From assembly GCF_013282095.1 (NCBI RefSeq), contig NZ_BLTJ01000015.1, forward strand, positions 1 to 64,000: a stretch of 64,000 nt of DNA, given 5' to 3'. The position numbers and the translations under genes were made by a program. Source of the DNA: Enterocloster alcoholdehydrogenati. Lineage in GTDB: Bacteria > Bacillota > Clostridia > Lachnospirales > Lachnospiraceae. Positions 35,267-42,980 of the stretch are shown piece after piece. How positions within the stretch are numbered: position 1 is the stretch's first letter; every line of letters starts with the position of its first letter. The notes under the pieces are model-generated. The model was not told where the DNA came from. It saw only the letters and a list, made by a program, of their open reading frames with translations, and made no database searches.

Positions 35267-35310
35267 TTCTTGAATCTTTCGTCATTCAAGAAGCAGCGGA
35301 GGAATCTCCG
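35267..35310 (+). repeat. Paired stem-loops, possible dispersed repeat element
   Basis: TTCTTGAAT/ATTCAAGAA with an 8-nt loop is followed by GGAG-GAAT-CTCC. The segment GTCATTCAAGAAGCAGCGGA (35281-35300) with GGAATCTCC after it recalls the widespread intergenic GTCATTCTGAGCG..GAATCTC type of repeat. Only one copy is in the window. Confidence 0.3.
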
Positions 35311-35337
35311 ATGTGAAAATAAGTGACATTTAATCAT

Positions 35338-35381
35338 AAAAATCCCGTACGTGGCTGGGTACAGTACATATACGGGATTTT
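35338..35381 (+). terminator. Terminator downstream of gdhA
   Basis: AAAATCCCGTA pairs with TACGGGATTTT; the right arm itself supplies the T-run (TTTTGTG). The A-run on the left makes it potentially active in both directions. Confidence 0.7.
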
Positions 35382-35499
35382 GTGCGTTCAGTTAGAAATC
35401 AGATACGGGGACATAGTCAAAAACTGTTGCTGTCAAAAGATAGGTGGATTATGAAAAATGCACATAAAATTTTATGAAAAATACAGATAAATATTGCTA

Positions 35500-35528
35500 T
35501 TGACATAAATAAAATGTTTTGGTATGAT
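35500..35528 (+). promoter_or_regulatory. Sigma-A promoter of the yhf-like cluster
   Basis: TTGACA (35500-35505), 17-bp spacer, TATGAT (35523-35528). The first copy of the 26-bp repeat begins 9 bases downstream, over the predicted start site. Confidence 0.75.
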
Positions 35529-35537
35529 AAGAACATA

Positions 35538-35563
35538 CAAAGTACAAAAAAATGAATATTAGA
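35538..35563 (+). repeat. 26-bp direct repeat, copy 1 (candidate YhfZ-like operator)
   Basis: CAAAGTACAAAAAAATG followed by AATATTAGA. The same sequence with two changes recurs at 36582-36607 after the regulator gene. It covers the predicted transcription start, which suits autorepression. Confidence 0.5.
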
Positions 35564-35584
35564 AAACTATGAGGAGAATGATGT

Positions 35585-36517
35585 ATGAAGCCGGAGAATG
35601 ATCAGATTTTATATCAAAAAAAAGGTGTAACGATCAGTAAACTGGCTTTGGATCTGCTTTCAAAGGATGTGGGTGACCGTGTTGCTCCGATTTCACATTA
35701 TCAGGAGGAATTTCAGGTATCCAGGGGAACAATGCAGAATGCATTTAATTATTTAAAAGATATCGGTGCAGTTTCTTTGGCGCATCATGGACATCAGGGA
35801 ACCTATATAAGGGCATTAGACTATAAAAAGCTTCAGGAAAATTGTTTGGAAAGAGAGATTATGGGAATTATGCCCTTGCCCTATTCTCAAACATATGAGG
35901 GATTTGCTACAGCAATTTATGATCAGTTTCGATCTTTGAAATTTAATATGGCTTATGCGAGAGGCGCCGTAGGGAGGATTCAGCTTGTTGAATCAGGAGC
36001 ATATCAGTTTGCGATTGTATCTCAATATGCAGCTGAGTATGCGATATCCTGTGGAAGTGAGATAGAATGTCTGTTAAATTTTGGAGCCGGCAGCTTTTTG
36101 TCAAAGCATATTCTCCTGCTGCGTGATCTACAGGAGGAAGGGATTCGGGAGGGGATGAAAGTTGCTTATGATGAAGACTCCCTGGATCAGAGTCATATTA
36201 CAAGCAACCTGATAAAGAATAAAAATGTTCAGTTAGTAAAGCTGAGAACGCAGCAGACGATTTCAGCCTTATTAGATGGAACAATTGATGCCGGCGTTTG
36301 GAATTATGATGATATAATTGAGAATCACCATCTGAATGATCTGAAGATTATATTTTTAAAGGACAACGAATACAGCAGCTTATTTTCCACAGCTGTAATG
36401 GTGATAAAAAAGGGAAATCAGTATTTGGCGGAACTGTTAAGAAAGAATATAAGCGTAGAAGTAACTTTGAAAATATTAAGTGAGGTAAGAAGTGGAATTA
36501 GAGAACCTTATTTTTAA
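35585..36517 (+). CDS. yhfZ: YhfZ-like regulator: winged helix plus binding-protein-like domain
   Basis: 310 aa. Residues about 15-80 form a GntR-like winged helix (YQEEFQVSRGTMQNAFNYLKDIGAVSL). Residues about 90-305 resemble a periplasmic-binding-protein fold (AYARGAVGRIQLVESGAYQFAIVSQ; LLDGTIDAGVWNYDD) and likely sense the pathway substrate. The product and gene order match E. coli YhfZ, first gene of the yhf cluster. GAGGAG lies 8 bases before the ATG. Repeats on both sides of the gene are possible binding sites. Confidence 0.75.
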   Translation: MKPENDQILYQKKGVTISKLALDLLSKDVGDRVAPISHYQEEFQVSRGTMQNAFNYLKDIGAVSLAHHGHQGTYIRALDYKKLQENCLEREIMGIMPLPYSQTYEGFATAIYDQFRSLKFNMAYARGAVGRIQLVESGAYQFAIVSQYAAEYAISCGSEIECLLNFGAGSFLSKHILLLRDLQEEGIREGMKVAYDEDSLDQSHITSNLIKNKNVQLVKLRTQQTISALLDGTIDAGVWNYDDIIENHHLNDLKIIFLKDNEYSSLFSTAVMVIKKGNQYLAELLRKNISVEVTLKILSEVRSGIREPYF

Positions 36518-36547
36518 TAAAAGGGGTTGAAGCACCAGAACGATATA

Positions 36548-36570
36548 AAAGAGCGCGACTGCCGCTCTTT
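36548..36570 (+). terminator. Stem-loop between yhfZ and yhfY
   Basis: AAAGAGCG pairs with CGCTCTTT around a 7-nt loop; CATATATTTT follows. Located between the regulator and the structural genes, it may be an attenuator. Confidence 0.5.
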
Positions 36571-36581
36571 CATATATTTTG

Positions 36582-36607
36582 CAAAGTACAAAAAAATGTA
36601 TATTGGA
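36582..36607 (+). repeat. 26-bp direct repeat, copy 2
   Basis: CAAAGTACAAAAAAATG followed by TATATTGGA, identical to copy 1 at 24 of 26 positions. It ends in the ribosome binding site of the yhfY-like gene, so a bound regulator or an RNA-level effect here would affect all downstream genes. Confidence 0.5.
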
Positions 36608-36617
36608 GGGGTGAAAG

Positions 36618-36983
36618 ATGTGCACACGGAAGTCGGTCACAGAACGTCTCAAAATTATGGAGAATGCAGGGATGATTTCTGAAAAAGTAGCTGTGTTTTG
36701 CACCAGTGCAGCAGGGATGATTTTAAAAGAAAAGGGGGATGCGGATGAGGAGAAGCTGAATATGTTCATTACACATCTGGCCATGGCGGCAGACCGAATG
36801 GAAAAAGGAAATGACAATGAGATTCAGATAAGTCCTGACATTTTGGAGGAGGTGAAAAAAGAAGAGGTTTATAAATGTGCCTGTTCTGTACAGCAGCAGA
36901 TATTACAGCTGACAGAATTGGAATTTACGCAGACAGAAACAGATTTCCTGACGGTTCATATCTGTAATGTACTGATGCCGTAA
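36618..36983 (+). CDS. yhfY: YhfY-like PRD-domain protein
   Basis: 121 aa, essentially one PTS-regulation-type helical domain with the conserved histidine context FITHLAMAADRM (about residues 52-63) and a second half ending ETDFLTVHICNVL. It has no DNA-binding or PTS domain. E. coli YhfY is a similar stand-alone PRD protein. It could link the cluster to PTS phosphorylation state, but there is no direct evidence. GGAGGGG lies about 8 bases upstream. Confidence 0.75.
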   Translation: MCTRKSVTERLKIMENAGMISEKVAVFCTSAAGMILKEKGDADEEKLNMFITHLAMAADRMEKGNDNEIQISPDILEEVKKEEVYKCACSVQQQILQLTELEFTQTETDFLTVHICNVLMP

Positions 36984-37047
36984 AACGGGCATATGAAAAA
37001 CGAAGGGGATCCAACTCCACAAAACAAAAATGCAGGAGGAAATGAAA

Positions 37048-38367
37048 ATGCTTAATTATTTATTAGCGGCAGCAATAGGTGCAATGTCGGCTCTTTTGGC
37101 AAATAAGAATGTTGCTGTGTATAACGATGGTTTCCGTCCCGTGTATACGGAGTATTTCAGCGGAAGAATGGATAGAAAATCTCTGGCGGCAACGTCTTTT
37201 GCGGTAAGCTTTGGTCTGATTGTAGGATTTGGCTTTACAAACTCTATCGCTATGGGAATCATTATTATCCATACGTTTTTATTGATGGGAGACATCATAG
37301 GAACATGGTGCCCGGATACACCAAAGGGAACGATCCTGTCGGTGATAATCGGGGCCATTTGGGGAGTTATGGTTGTTGCCTTTATGTCCTCAATTGCAAA
37401 TCTCTTTTCCGGTTTACCCGTCAATTTTCTTCCTTATATAGGAAATGTAGCAGATATTGTAGTGGCAACGTTTGCTGTCTTTCCATCTCTCGCAGTTGCG
37501 TATCAGCATGGAATAAAAAAGGGCGGGATTACTGCAGTTATAACGCTGGCAGCGTATATCCTGGTTAAAAACTTTGGTGTGTTTAATATTGGAGAATTGA
37601 AGCTTTCTCTGAATGCGGATGGAATGTCAATGCTTACAGGGACGATTGTGATGATATTTTTTGCAGTCAGAACGAAAAACGAGGCAATTGGCGCAGACCT
37701 AACCAATATTTTTTCTGAAAATGTGAACCGCATAAAAAAGAACTGGATTTATTTTTCTGTTATGGGCGGCTTGTTATCCGTGGCAGCTTCGCAATGTCTG
37801 CTTACGACAGATGTAATCTCCGGGCCGCTGATGATGAAGAACGAATTTGCGCAGGCGGCGTTGGTAGCCTGTGTCCGTGCAATTGGTTATATACCATTAG
37901 TTTACACCACAGCAATTGTAACAGGCGTATTTTCACCAGCAGGGTCGTATTTTTCCATAGCAGCAGGAATGTTTTGCGCTTCATTGGGATTTTCTGTTCC
38001 CGTAACCTGTATTGTGTCCTTTGTGAGCGGAGCAGCAGTTATCACATTAGAGACATTTTTTCTGGGAAGTGTGGGAAATATGCTTGATAAATTTCCGGCA
38101 CTCAGGGAACTGGGGGATCACATCAGAAATGCCATGTCACAGATTCTTGAGGTTGCTTTGCTGGTCGGCGGATTCACTGCTTCAGCTGCGATTATGAATG
38201 AGGTTGGAATGTCATATGTCGGTTCAATGATTGTTATGATGGTATGGATGATGAACAAATGTGCAAAGAAACCATTTTTGATTCCAATGGCAGTAGGGCC
38301 TGTAGTTACAATAGCCATGGGATTTGCAGCAAATTTAATTAAATTATTGGGACTTGCGATTGTATAG
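37048..38367 (+). CDS. yhfT: YhfT-family membrane transport protein
   Basis: 439 aa from ATG 37048; AGGAGG at 37034-37039 places this start over ATGs at 37030 and 37042. About ten or more hydrophobic helices (for example LNYLLAAAIGAMSALLAN, GTILSVIIGAIWGVMVVAFM, PVTCIVSFVSGAAVITL). It matches the YhfT family found only in yhf-type clusters and is the only permease of the cluster, so it should import or export the unknown pathway compound. It lacks any ATPase or PTS partner. Confidence 0.8.
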   Translation: MLNYLLAAAIGAMSALLANKNVAVYNDGFRPVYTEYFSGRMDRKSLAATSFAVSFGLIVGFGFTNSIAMGIIIIHTFLLMGDIIGTWCPDTPKGTILSVIIGAIWGVMVVAFMSSIANLFSGLPVNFLPYIGNVADIVVATFAVFPSLAVAYQHGIKKGGITAVITLAAYILVKNFGVFNIGELKLSLNADGMSMLTGTIVMIFFAVRTKNEAIGADLTNIFSENVNRIKKNWIYFSVMGGLLSVAASQCLLTTDVISGPLMMKNEFAQAALVACVRAIGYIPLVYTTAIVTGVFSPAGSYFSIAAGMFCASLGFSVPVTCIVSFVSGAAVITLETFFLGSVGNMLDKFPALRELGDHIRNAMSQILEVALLVGGFTASAAIMNEVGMSYVGSMIVMMVWMMNKCAKKPFLIPMAVGPVVTIAMGFAANLIKLLGLAIV

Positions 38368-38378
38368 GGAGGTACAAA

Positions 38379-38735
38379 ATGAAGATTGTTGTTGGTGGAG
38401 CGCTGAATAAAAAAGAGAATGCTGAATTGATTGAAACATATGGAAACGGACAGGTTGAAGTGCAGATTATGCAGGATATACAGGCTGCGCTTGCACTTAA
38501 AAACGGACAGGCAGACTATTATTTTGGCTCCTGCCAGACGGGAGCCGGCGGAGCATTAGGAATGGCCATTGCGATGAATGGAATGGACAAATGTATTACA
38601 GTGGCTATGGTTGGAAGGGTACTGAGTGATGAAGAAATTTTACAGGCAGTACGCGATGGAAAAAGAGCGTTCGGATTTGTACCAGAGGCAGCGGCAGGCG
38701 TGATCCCTGTAATAATGAAAGGAATACTGAAATGA
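38379..38735 (+). CDS. yhfU: YhfU-like DUF2620 protein
   Basis: 118 aa, glycine-rich and compact: MKIVVGGALNKKE, then a DYYFGSCQTGAGGALGMAIA loop (about 48-67) and GFVPEAAAGVIPVIMKG. The pattern is that of DUF2620, known from yhf clusters, with no assigned activity. The loop with Ser-Cys-Gln-Thr-Gly-Ala-Gly-Gly may bind an anion or nucleotide. Its stop overlaps the next start by 4 bp. Confidence 0.8.
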   Translation: MKIVVGGALNKKENAELIETYGNGQVEVQIMQDIQAALALKNGQADYYFGSCQTGAGGALGMAIAMNGMDKCITVAMVGRVLSDEEILQAVRDGKRAFGFVPEAAAGVIPVIMKGILK

Positions 38736-39784
38736 ATGAGATCATTAGACACGCGCAGCAAACATTTCTCGCAATGAAAAATCCATATCATTCGGTAGAA
38801 CGGGTTTATCCCCAGGCAATCCATACGGTGGAAAATAAAGAAAAGGTTTATTATGTGGGTATAAAAAATGTGGTTCAGATCCCGATAGAACTGATTAGAA
38901 AATTAAAGGTTCACGGATATGAATTGCATACTATAGACAGGTGCAGTATCAATGGAAGAGCCATCGATATGCAGCTGCGCAATCCAATCACGGGGAACCC
39001 GATGACGGGATCAAGCAGCGGTACAGCTATTAACGTTTTTCTGGGAATCAATGATCTGGGAATTGGAACGGATGGGGGAGGATCTGTTCTTGCTCCGGCA
39101 ATGAGCCTACAATGTTATGGATTTATCAGTCCGAAGCTTGAGCAGGAACATATGAAAAAGTATAAGAGGGATTCAACGGACGGCCTTTGTTTTACACCGT
39201 CCTTGGGATTTATTTCCAGGGATTTAAGCGTAATAAAGAAGGCGGCTGAAATTTGCCTGAACCTGAAGGAAAATAATGCGCCTGTTCAAATTTTATACCA
39301 GAAAACAATAAAAGAGAAACTGAAACAATTGGGACAGACGGCTGAAAAGGCAGATATAAAGGCAGACTCCCTTGTATTCCCGGATTTTGATAACAGGAGG
39401 GATCCAATGATCGATTTTCTCAGGAAGAACCTGCCAAAATGTGACGTTCTGATAGGTTATGAGAAAAAAATCGATGTCAATGGAATGGGAGACAGCATTT
39501 TCGGCCATTTCGATGAAGAAACTCAGGCTATGCAGTTAAAAAGCGGAAAGTTTTTCGTTCGGGCAGTCAATATGGCAGGGGCAACTGCTCTGTGTATTCC
39601 TGATACGGCTCTTGCAAGCGGCTATGTGCTGATATGTGAATCAAAAACAGAAAAAATTGAAAAGCTGTTTCAAATAGCAGAGAAATTCCCAATGGTAAGG
39701 GATGAATTAGCAGATCGGTATTTCAGAAATGCAGATGTGTATTTTTCATACGGCGCATTGGAGGAAGGCCTTTTGGGAGAATGA
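38732..39784 (+). CDS. Amidase-signature-like protein, extra member of the yhf cluster
   Basis: 350 aa. The motif GNPMTGSSSGTAIN then GIGTDGGGSVLAPAM is that of amidase-signature hydrolases (Ser-cisSer-Lys triad). Likely residues are S94, S118 (24 apart, as in known members) and K45 in GIKNVVQIP. The Lys to cis-Ser distance (about 49) is shorter than usual and the protein is smaller than most amidases (about 450 aa), so it is a trimmed or divergent member. It is translationally coupled to the yhfU-like gene. There is no counterpart in the E. coli yhf operon as I know it. It may cleave an amide in the pathway substrate. Confidence 0.7.
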   Translation: MNEIIRHAQQTFLAMKNPYHSVERVYPQAIHTVENKEKVYYVGIKNVVQIPIELIRKLKVHGYELHTIDRCSINGRAIDMQLRNPITGNPMTGSSSGTAINVFLGINDLGIGTDGGGSVLAPAMSLQCYGFISPKLEQEHMKKYKRDSTDGLCFTPSLGFISRDLSVIKKAAEICLNLKENNAPVQILYQKTIKEKLKQLGQTAEKADIKADSLVFPDFDNRRDPMIDFLRKNLPKCDVLIGYEKKIDVNGMGDSIFGHFDEETQAMQLKSGKFFVRAVNMAGATALCIPDTALASGYVLICESKTEKIEKLFQIAEKFPMVRDELADRYFRNADVYFSYGALEEGLLGE

Positions 39785-39814
39785 ATAAAAACATCATAAA
39801 GTGACGGAGTGAGG

Positions 39815-40705
39815 ATGAGACTGACAGATGGCTATACATTGATGCATGAGCACGTAACAATTGATTTGTCTGGTGTAAAGGGAGATGAGGATTGCCGCCT
39901 TGACTGCCTGGATGAAACAATAGAGGAATTTAGACGTCTGTATGCATTTGGAGTAAGAAACATATTAGATGTGACCAATCTGGGAATGGGAAGGAATGTA
40001 GAATATGTCAGGAAGGTTTCAGAAAAAACAGGGATCCATATTCTTACTGCTACAGGATTTTACAAGGAACCGTTTTTCCCTGATTATGTGTATACGAAGT
40101 CGGTGCAGGAACTGGCGCAGATTATGGAAATGGAACTGAACGCGGGATTAAAAGAGGCCACAGGCTGCGATATCCATGCAGCTGTAATCGGCGAATTTGG
40201 AACAGGCAAAAATCGCATGACACCCACGGAAAAAAAGGTATTTGATGCAGCGGCAATCGCAGCGAAGAAAACGGGAGCGCGAGTCACCACTCATACTACC
40301 CTGGGAACGTTTGGAGAAGAGCAGGCGGACTATCTGATCTCTCACGGAGTAAAACCGGAAAATATTATTATAGGCCATATGGATCTGTCACAGAATATGG
40401 ATATAATTTTTTCCGTTTTGAAAAAGGGAGTTAATATAGGGTTTGACACCATCGGAAAAACAAACTATTGCCCGGATGCATTCCGGGCGGAGGCGCTGAG
40501 ACAGATTGCGAAAAAGGAAATGCTTTCACAGGTAGTCCTTTCTATGGATATAACCAGAAAGTCTCATCTGTCATACAGGGGCGGAATTGGATACTCCTAT
40601 CTGTTTGAGAAATTTATTCCGCTTTTATTAAAGGAAGGGTTCACACAGGCACAGATCGATATGCTTTTAAAAGAAAATCCCAGACGGATTCTTCTTACAC
40701 CATAA
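39815..40705 (+). CDS. yhfV: YhfV/Php-like phosphotriesterase-family hydrolase
   Basis: 296 aa. ATG 39815 has GGAG at 39806-39809; GTG 39809 is an alternative. An amidohydrolase-type TIM barrel with metal ligands HEH (11-13), Glu in VIGEFGTG (replacing the carboxylated Lys, as in the E. coli homologue), His in VTTHTTLG, His in IIGHMD and Asp in LSMDITR. Family members hydrolyse lactones or phosphoesters. In the yhf cluster it is the predicted metal hydrolase step. Confidence 0.85.
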   Translation: MRLTDGYTLMHEHVTIDLSGVKGDEDCRLDCLDETIEEFRRLYAFGVRNILDVTNLGMGRNVEYVRKVSEKTGIHILTATGFYKEPFFPDYVYTKSVQELAQIMEMELNAGLKEATGCDIHAAVIGEFGTGKNRMTPTEKKVFDAAAIAAKKTGARVTTHTTLGTFGEEQADYLISHGVKPENIIIGHMDLSQNMDIIFSVLKKGVNIGFDTIGKTNYCPDAFRAEALRQIAKKEMLSQVVLSMDITRKSHLSYRGGIGYSYLFEKFIPLLLKEGFTQAQIDMLLKENPRRILLTP

Positions 40706-40721
40706 AAAGGGAGGGGCATAT

Positions 40722-41816
40722 ATGCAGACGTATCCATTAAGCAGTCTGTCTCTTGAAGAAGCTGTAAAACTTCAGTTCAGAGTGACGGATTGTATAACAA
40801 GAGAATTTAAAGGACATGAAATTCTGAACAGGGGAGATATGGGGGTAGTTCCCGGACTGAATAAGCCGATTACTACCAATCGGGCAGAAAAGGTAATTGC
40901 GCGTATTTTTGATGCAGAGGCGTGTATGCTGGTTAGAGGAGCCGGCAGTGGAGCCATACGGCTCGGACTGCATTCTATTTTAAAATGTGGAGATAAGATC
41001 CTAATACACAAAGCTCCTGTATACAGCACAACCAGGACTTCCTTTGAAATGCTGGGCCTGATACAGGTAGAAGCGGATTTTAATGATTTGTCTCAGCTTG
41101 GGGAAGTTTTAAAGGATAATCCGGATATCAAGGGGGCTTTGGTGCAGTACACCAGACAGAAACTGGATGACAGTTACGATATGGAGGAGGTGGTACGGAC
41201 TATCAAGAGGATTCGAGATATTCCGATTTTAACCGATGATAATTATGCAGCAATGAAGGTTAGGTATATTGGCGTGCAGTGCGGTGCAGATCTATCCTGC
41301 TTTTCATCATTTAAACTGTTAGGGCCGGAAGGAATAGGGATTATTGTAGGAAAAGAGAAGTACATAAAACTTCTGGTGGAAGAAAATTATTCTGGAGGAA
41401 TGCAGACCCAGGGGCATGAGGCGCTGGACGTGCTTTATGGGCTGACATATGCGCCAGTGGCGCTGGCAGTCCAGGCCCAGGTGAATGAGGAATGTGTAAA
41501 AAGGCTTAAAGGCGGAGAGATCCCGCAGGTAAAAGACGTATATTTGGCAAATGCCCAGTCAAAGGTACTTTTAATTGAATTTAAGGAAGATATTGCAGAA
41601 CGGGTGCTGTTGGAGGCAGAAAAACTCGGCGCGGCTCCAAATCCGGTGGGAGCAGAGTCTAAATATGAAATAGCGCCCATGTTTTATCGGGTGTCGGGTA
41701 CTGTCCGAAAAATTGATCCTGGACTGGAGCGTCGTATGATACGGGTTAATCCCATGCGCGCGGGAGCGGATACAATTTTAAGAATTATAAAGGAATCTGT
41801 AGAAAGGGTGAAGTAA
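40722..41816 (+). CDS. yhfS: YhfS-like PLP-dependent aminotransferase-fold enzyme
   Basis: 364 aa. Fold-type I PLP enzyme with Asp-Asp in ILTDDNYAAM (about 175-184) and the Schiff-base lysine in CFSSFKLLGPEGIG (about 195-208). Closest by look to cysteine-desulfurase or selenocysteine-synthase-like class V proteins. It could be a transaminase, lyase or desulfurase; the partner PLP enzyme follows immediately, with stop and next start touching (TAA-ATG). Confidence 0.8.
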   Translation: MQTYPLSSLSLEEAVKLQFRVTDCITREFKGHEILNRGDMGVVPGLNKPITTNRAEKVIARIFDAEACMLVRGAGSGAIRLGLHSILKCGDKILIHKAPVYSTTRTSFEMLGLIQVEADFNDLSQLGEVLKDNPDIKGALVQYTRQKLDDSYDMEEVVRTIKRIRDIPILTDDNYAAMKVRYIGVQCGADLSCFSSFKLLGPEGIGIIVGKEKYIKLLVEENYSGGMQTQGHEALDVLYGLTYAPVALAVQAQVNEECVKRLKGGEIPQVKDVYLANAQSKVLLIEFKEDIAERVLLEAEKLGAAPNPVGAESKYEIAPMFYRVSGTVRKIDPGLERRMIRVNPMRAGADTILRIIKESVERVK

Positions 41817-42980
41817 ATGTTTCTTGACCAGACAATCCGTACAAATAGTAAATTGGTGGAAACGGCATTTCTCCTTCATCAGGGCGGTCATATACTTCCA
41901 GACACATATGTAGTAGATGTGGATATGTTTTTGGAAAATGCGCGCAGGCTGCTTCAAAAGGCAGAAAAAAATCATATCAGGCTGTATTTTATGTTAAAAC
42001 AGATGGGTAGAAATCCTTATCTTGCAAAGGCATTGATAGAAATGGGTTACCCAGGTGCAGTAACTGTGGACTTTAGAGAAGCTATGGTAATGATGCAGCA
42101 TCATATTCCCATAGGAAATGCAGGCCATCTGGTACAGGTTCCCAGGGCAATGGTTAAAAAACTACTGGAGTATGGGCCAGAGGTAATAACTGTATATTCA
42201 CGTGAAAAGATTCGTCAGATTGAAAATGCAGCATCAGAGCTTCAATGCCGACAAGCCCTAATGCTGCGGGTATATAGTGATCATGATATGGTATATTCCG
42301 GACAGACGGCAGGATTCCAGCTGGATGAACTAAAGGAAACGGCCGCCTGGATCAGGAAAGAATGCCCTCACCTTGACATAAAAGGCGTAACCTCCTTTCC
42401 CTGTTATCTTTACAATGAAGCGGAAGCGAAAATACTTCCGACCCCCAATCTGGAAACAGTGAAGCGTGCGGCAGAAATACTTAAGGTTTGCGGGGCGGAA
42501 ATATCGTTCGTTAATACTCCGTCTGCTACCTGCTGCCATACCATTGACCAGATGTTAAAATTTGGCGGGAATTGCGGGGAGCCTGGACACGGGCTAAGCG
42601 GAACAACACCGATGCATTCCCGAAAGGAGATGGAAGAAAAGCCGGCGGTTGTATATGTCAGTGAGATTTCACATAATTTTATGGGAAATGCATATTGCTT
42701 TGGAGGCGGACATTACAGGCGCTCCCATGTAAAAAAGGTGCTGGTAGGGACCGGGCTTGAAAACAGCAGAGAACTTACCGTAATACCGCCGTCTGATGAG
42801 AGTATTGACTATCATTTCGGCATAACGGACAAGTGTGCAGTAGGGGATACGGCAGTTATGGCATTCCGGTTCCAGATATTTGTTACAAGAAGCGATGTGG
42901 CATTAGTAAAGGGGATACAGGAAGGAAATCCTGTAATTGTCGGCATTTATGATAGCCAGGGAAGAAGGAAGGATCTATAG
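41817..42980 (+). CDS. yhfX: YhfX-like alanine-racemase-fold PLP enzyme
   Basis: 387 aa. Fold-type III barrel with PLP lysine in YFMLKQMGRNP (about 56-66) and a conserved TSFPCYLYNEAEAKILPTPN region (about 187-206). It resembles amino-acid racemases and D-threonine-aldolase-like enzymes, but no family with known substrate fits. Zero-base gap from yhfS and a 1-bp overlap with yhfW show tight coupling. It may racemise or cleave an amino-acid intermediate of the pathway. Confidence 0.8.
   Translation: MFLDQTIRTNSKLVETAFLLHQGGHILPDTYVVDVDMFLENARRLLQKAEKNHIRLYFMLKQMGRNPYLAKALIEMGYPGAVTVDFREAMVMMQHHIPIGNAGHLVQVPRAMVKKLLEYGPEVITVYSREKIRQIENAASELQCRQALMLRVYSDHDMVYSGQTAGFQLDELKETAAWIRKECPHLDIKGVTSFPCYLYNEAEAKILPTPNLETVKRAAEILKVCGAEISFVNTPSATCCHTIDQMLKFGGNCGEPGHGLSGTTPMHSRKEMEEKPAVVYVSEISHNFMGNAYCFGGGHYRRSHVKKVLVGTGLENSRELTVIPPSDESIDYHFGITDKCAVGDTAVMAFRFQIFVTRSDVALVKGIQEGNPVIVGIYDSQGRRKDL

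Larger units (their letters stand above)
35228..35584. other. Intergenic region between gdhA and the yhf-like cluster
   Basis: 357 bases without a gene. It holds two stem-loops (35267-35292 and GGAGGAATCTCC at 35298-35309), a terminator (35338-35381), the promoter of the next operon (35500-35528) and the first copy of a 26-bp repeat (35538-35563). No further structure was recognised between 35382 and 35499. Confidence 0.7.
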
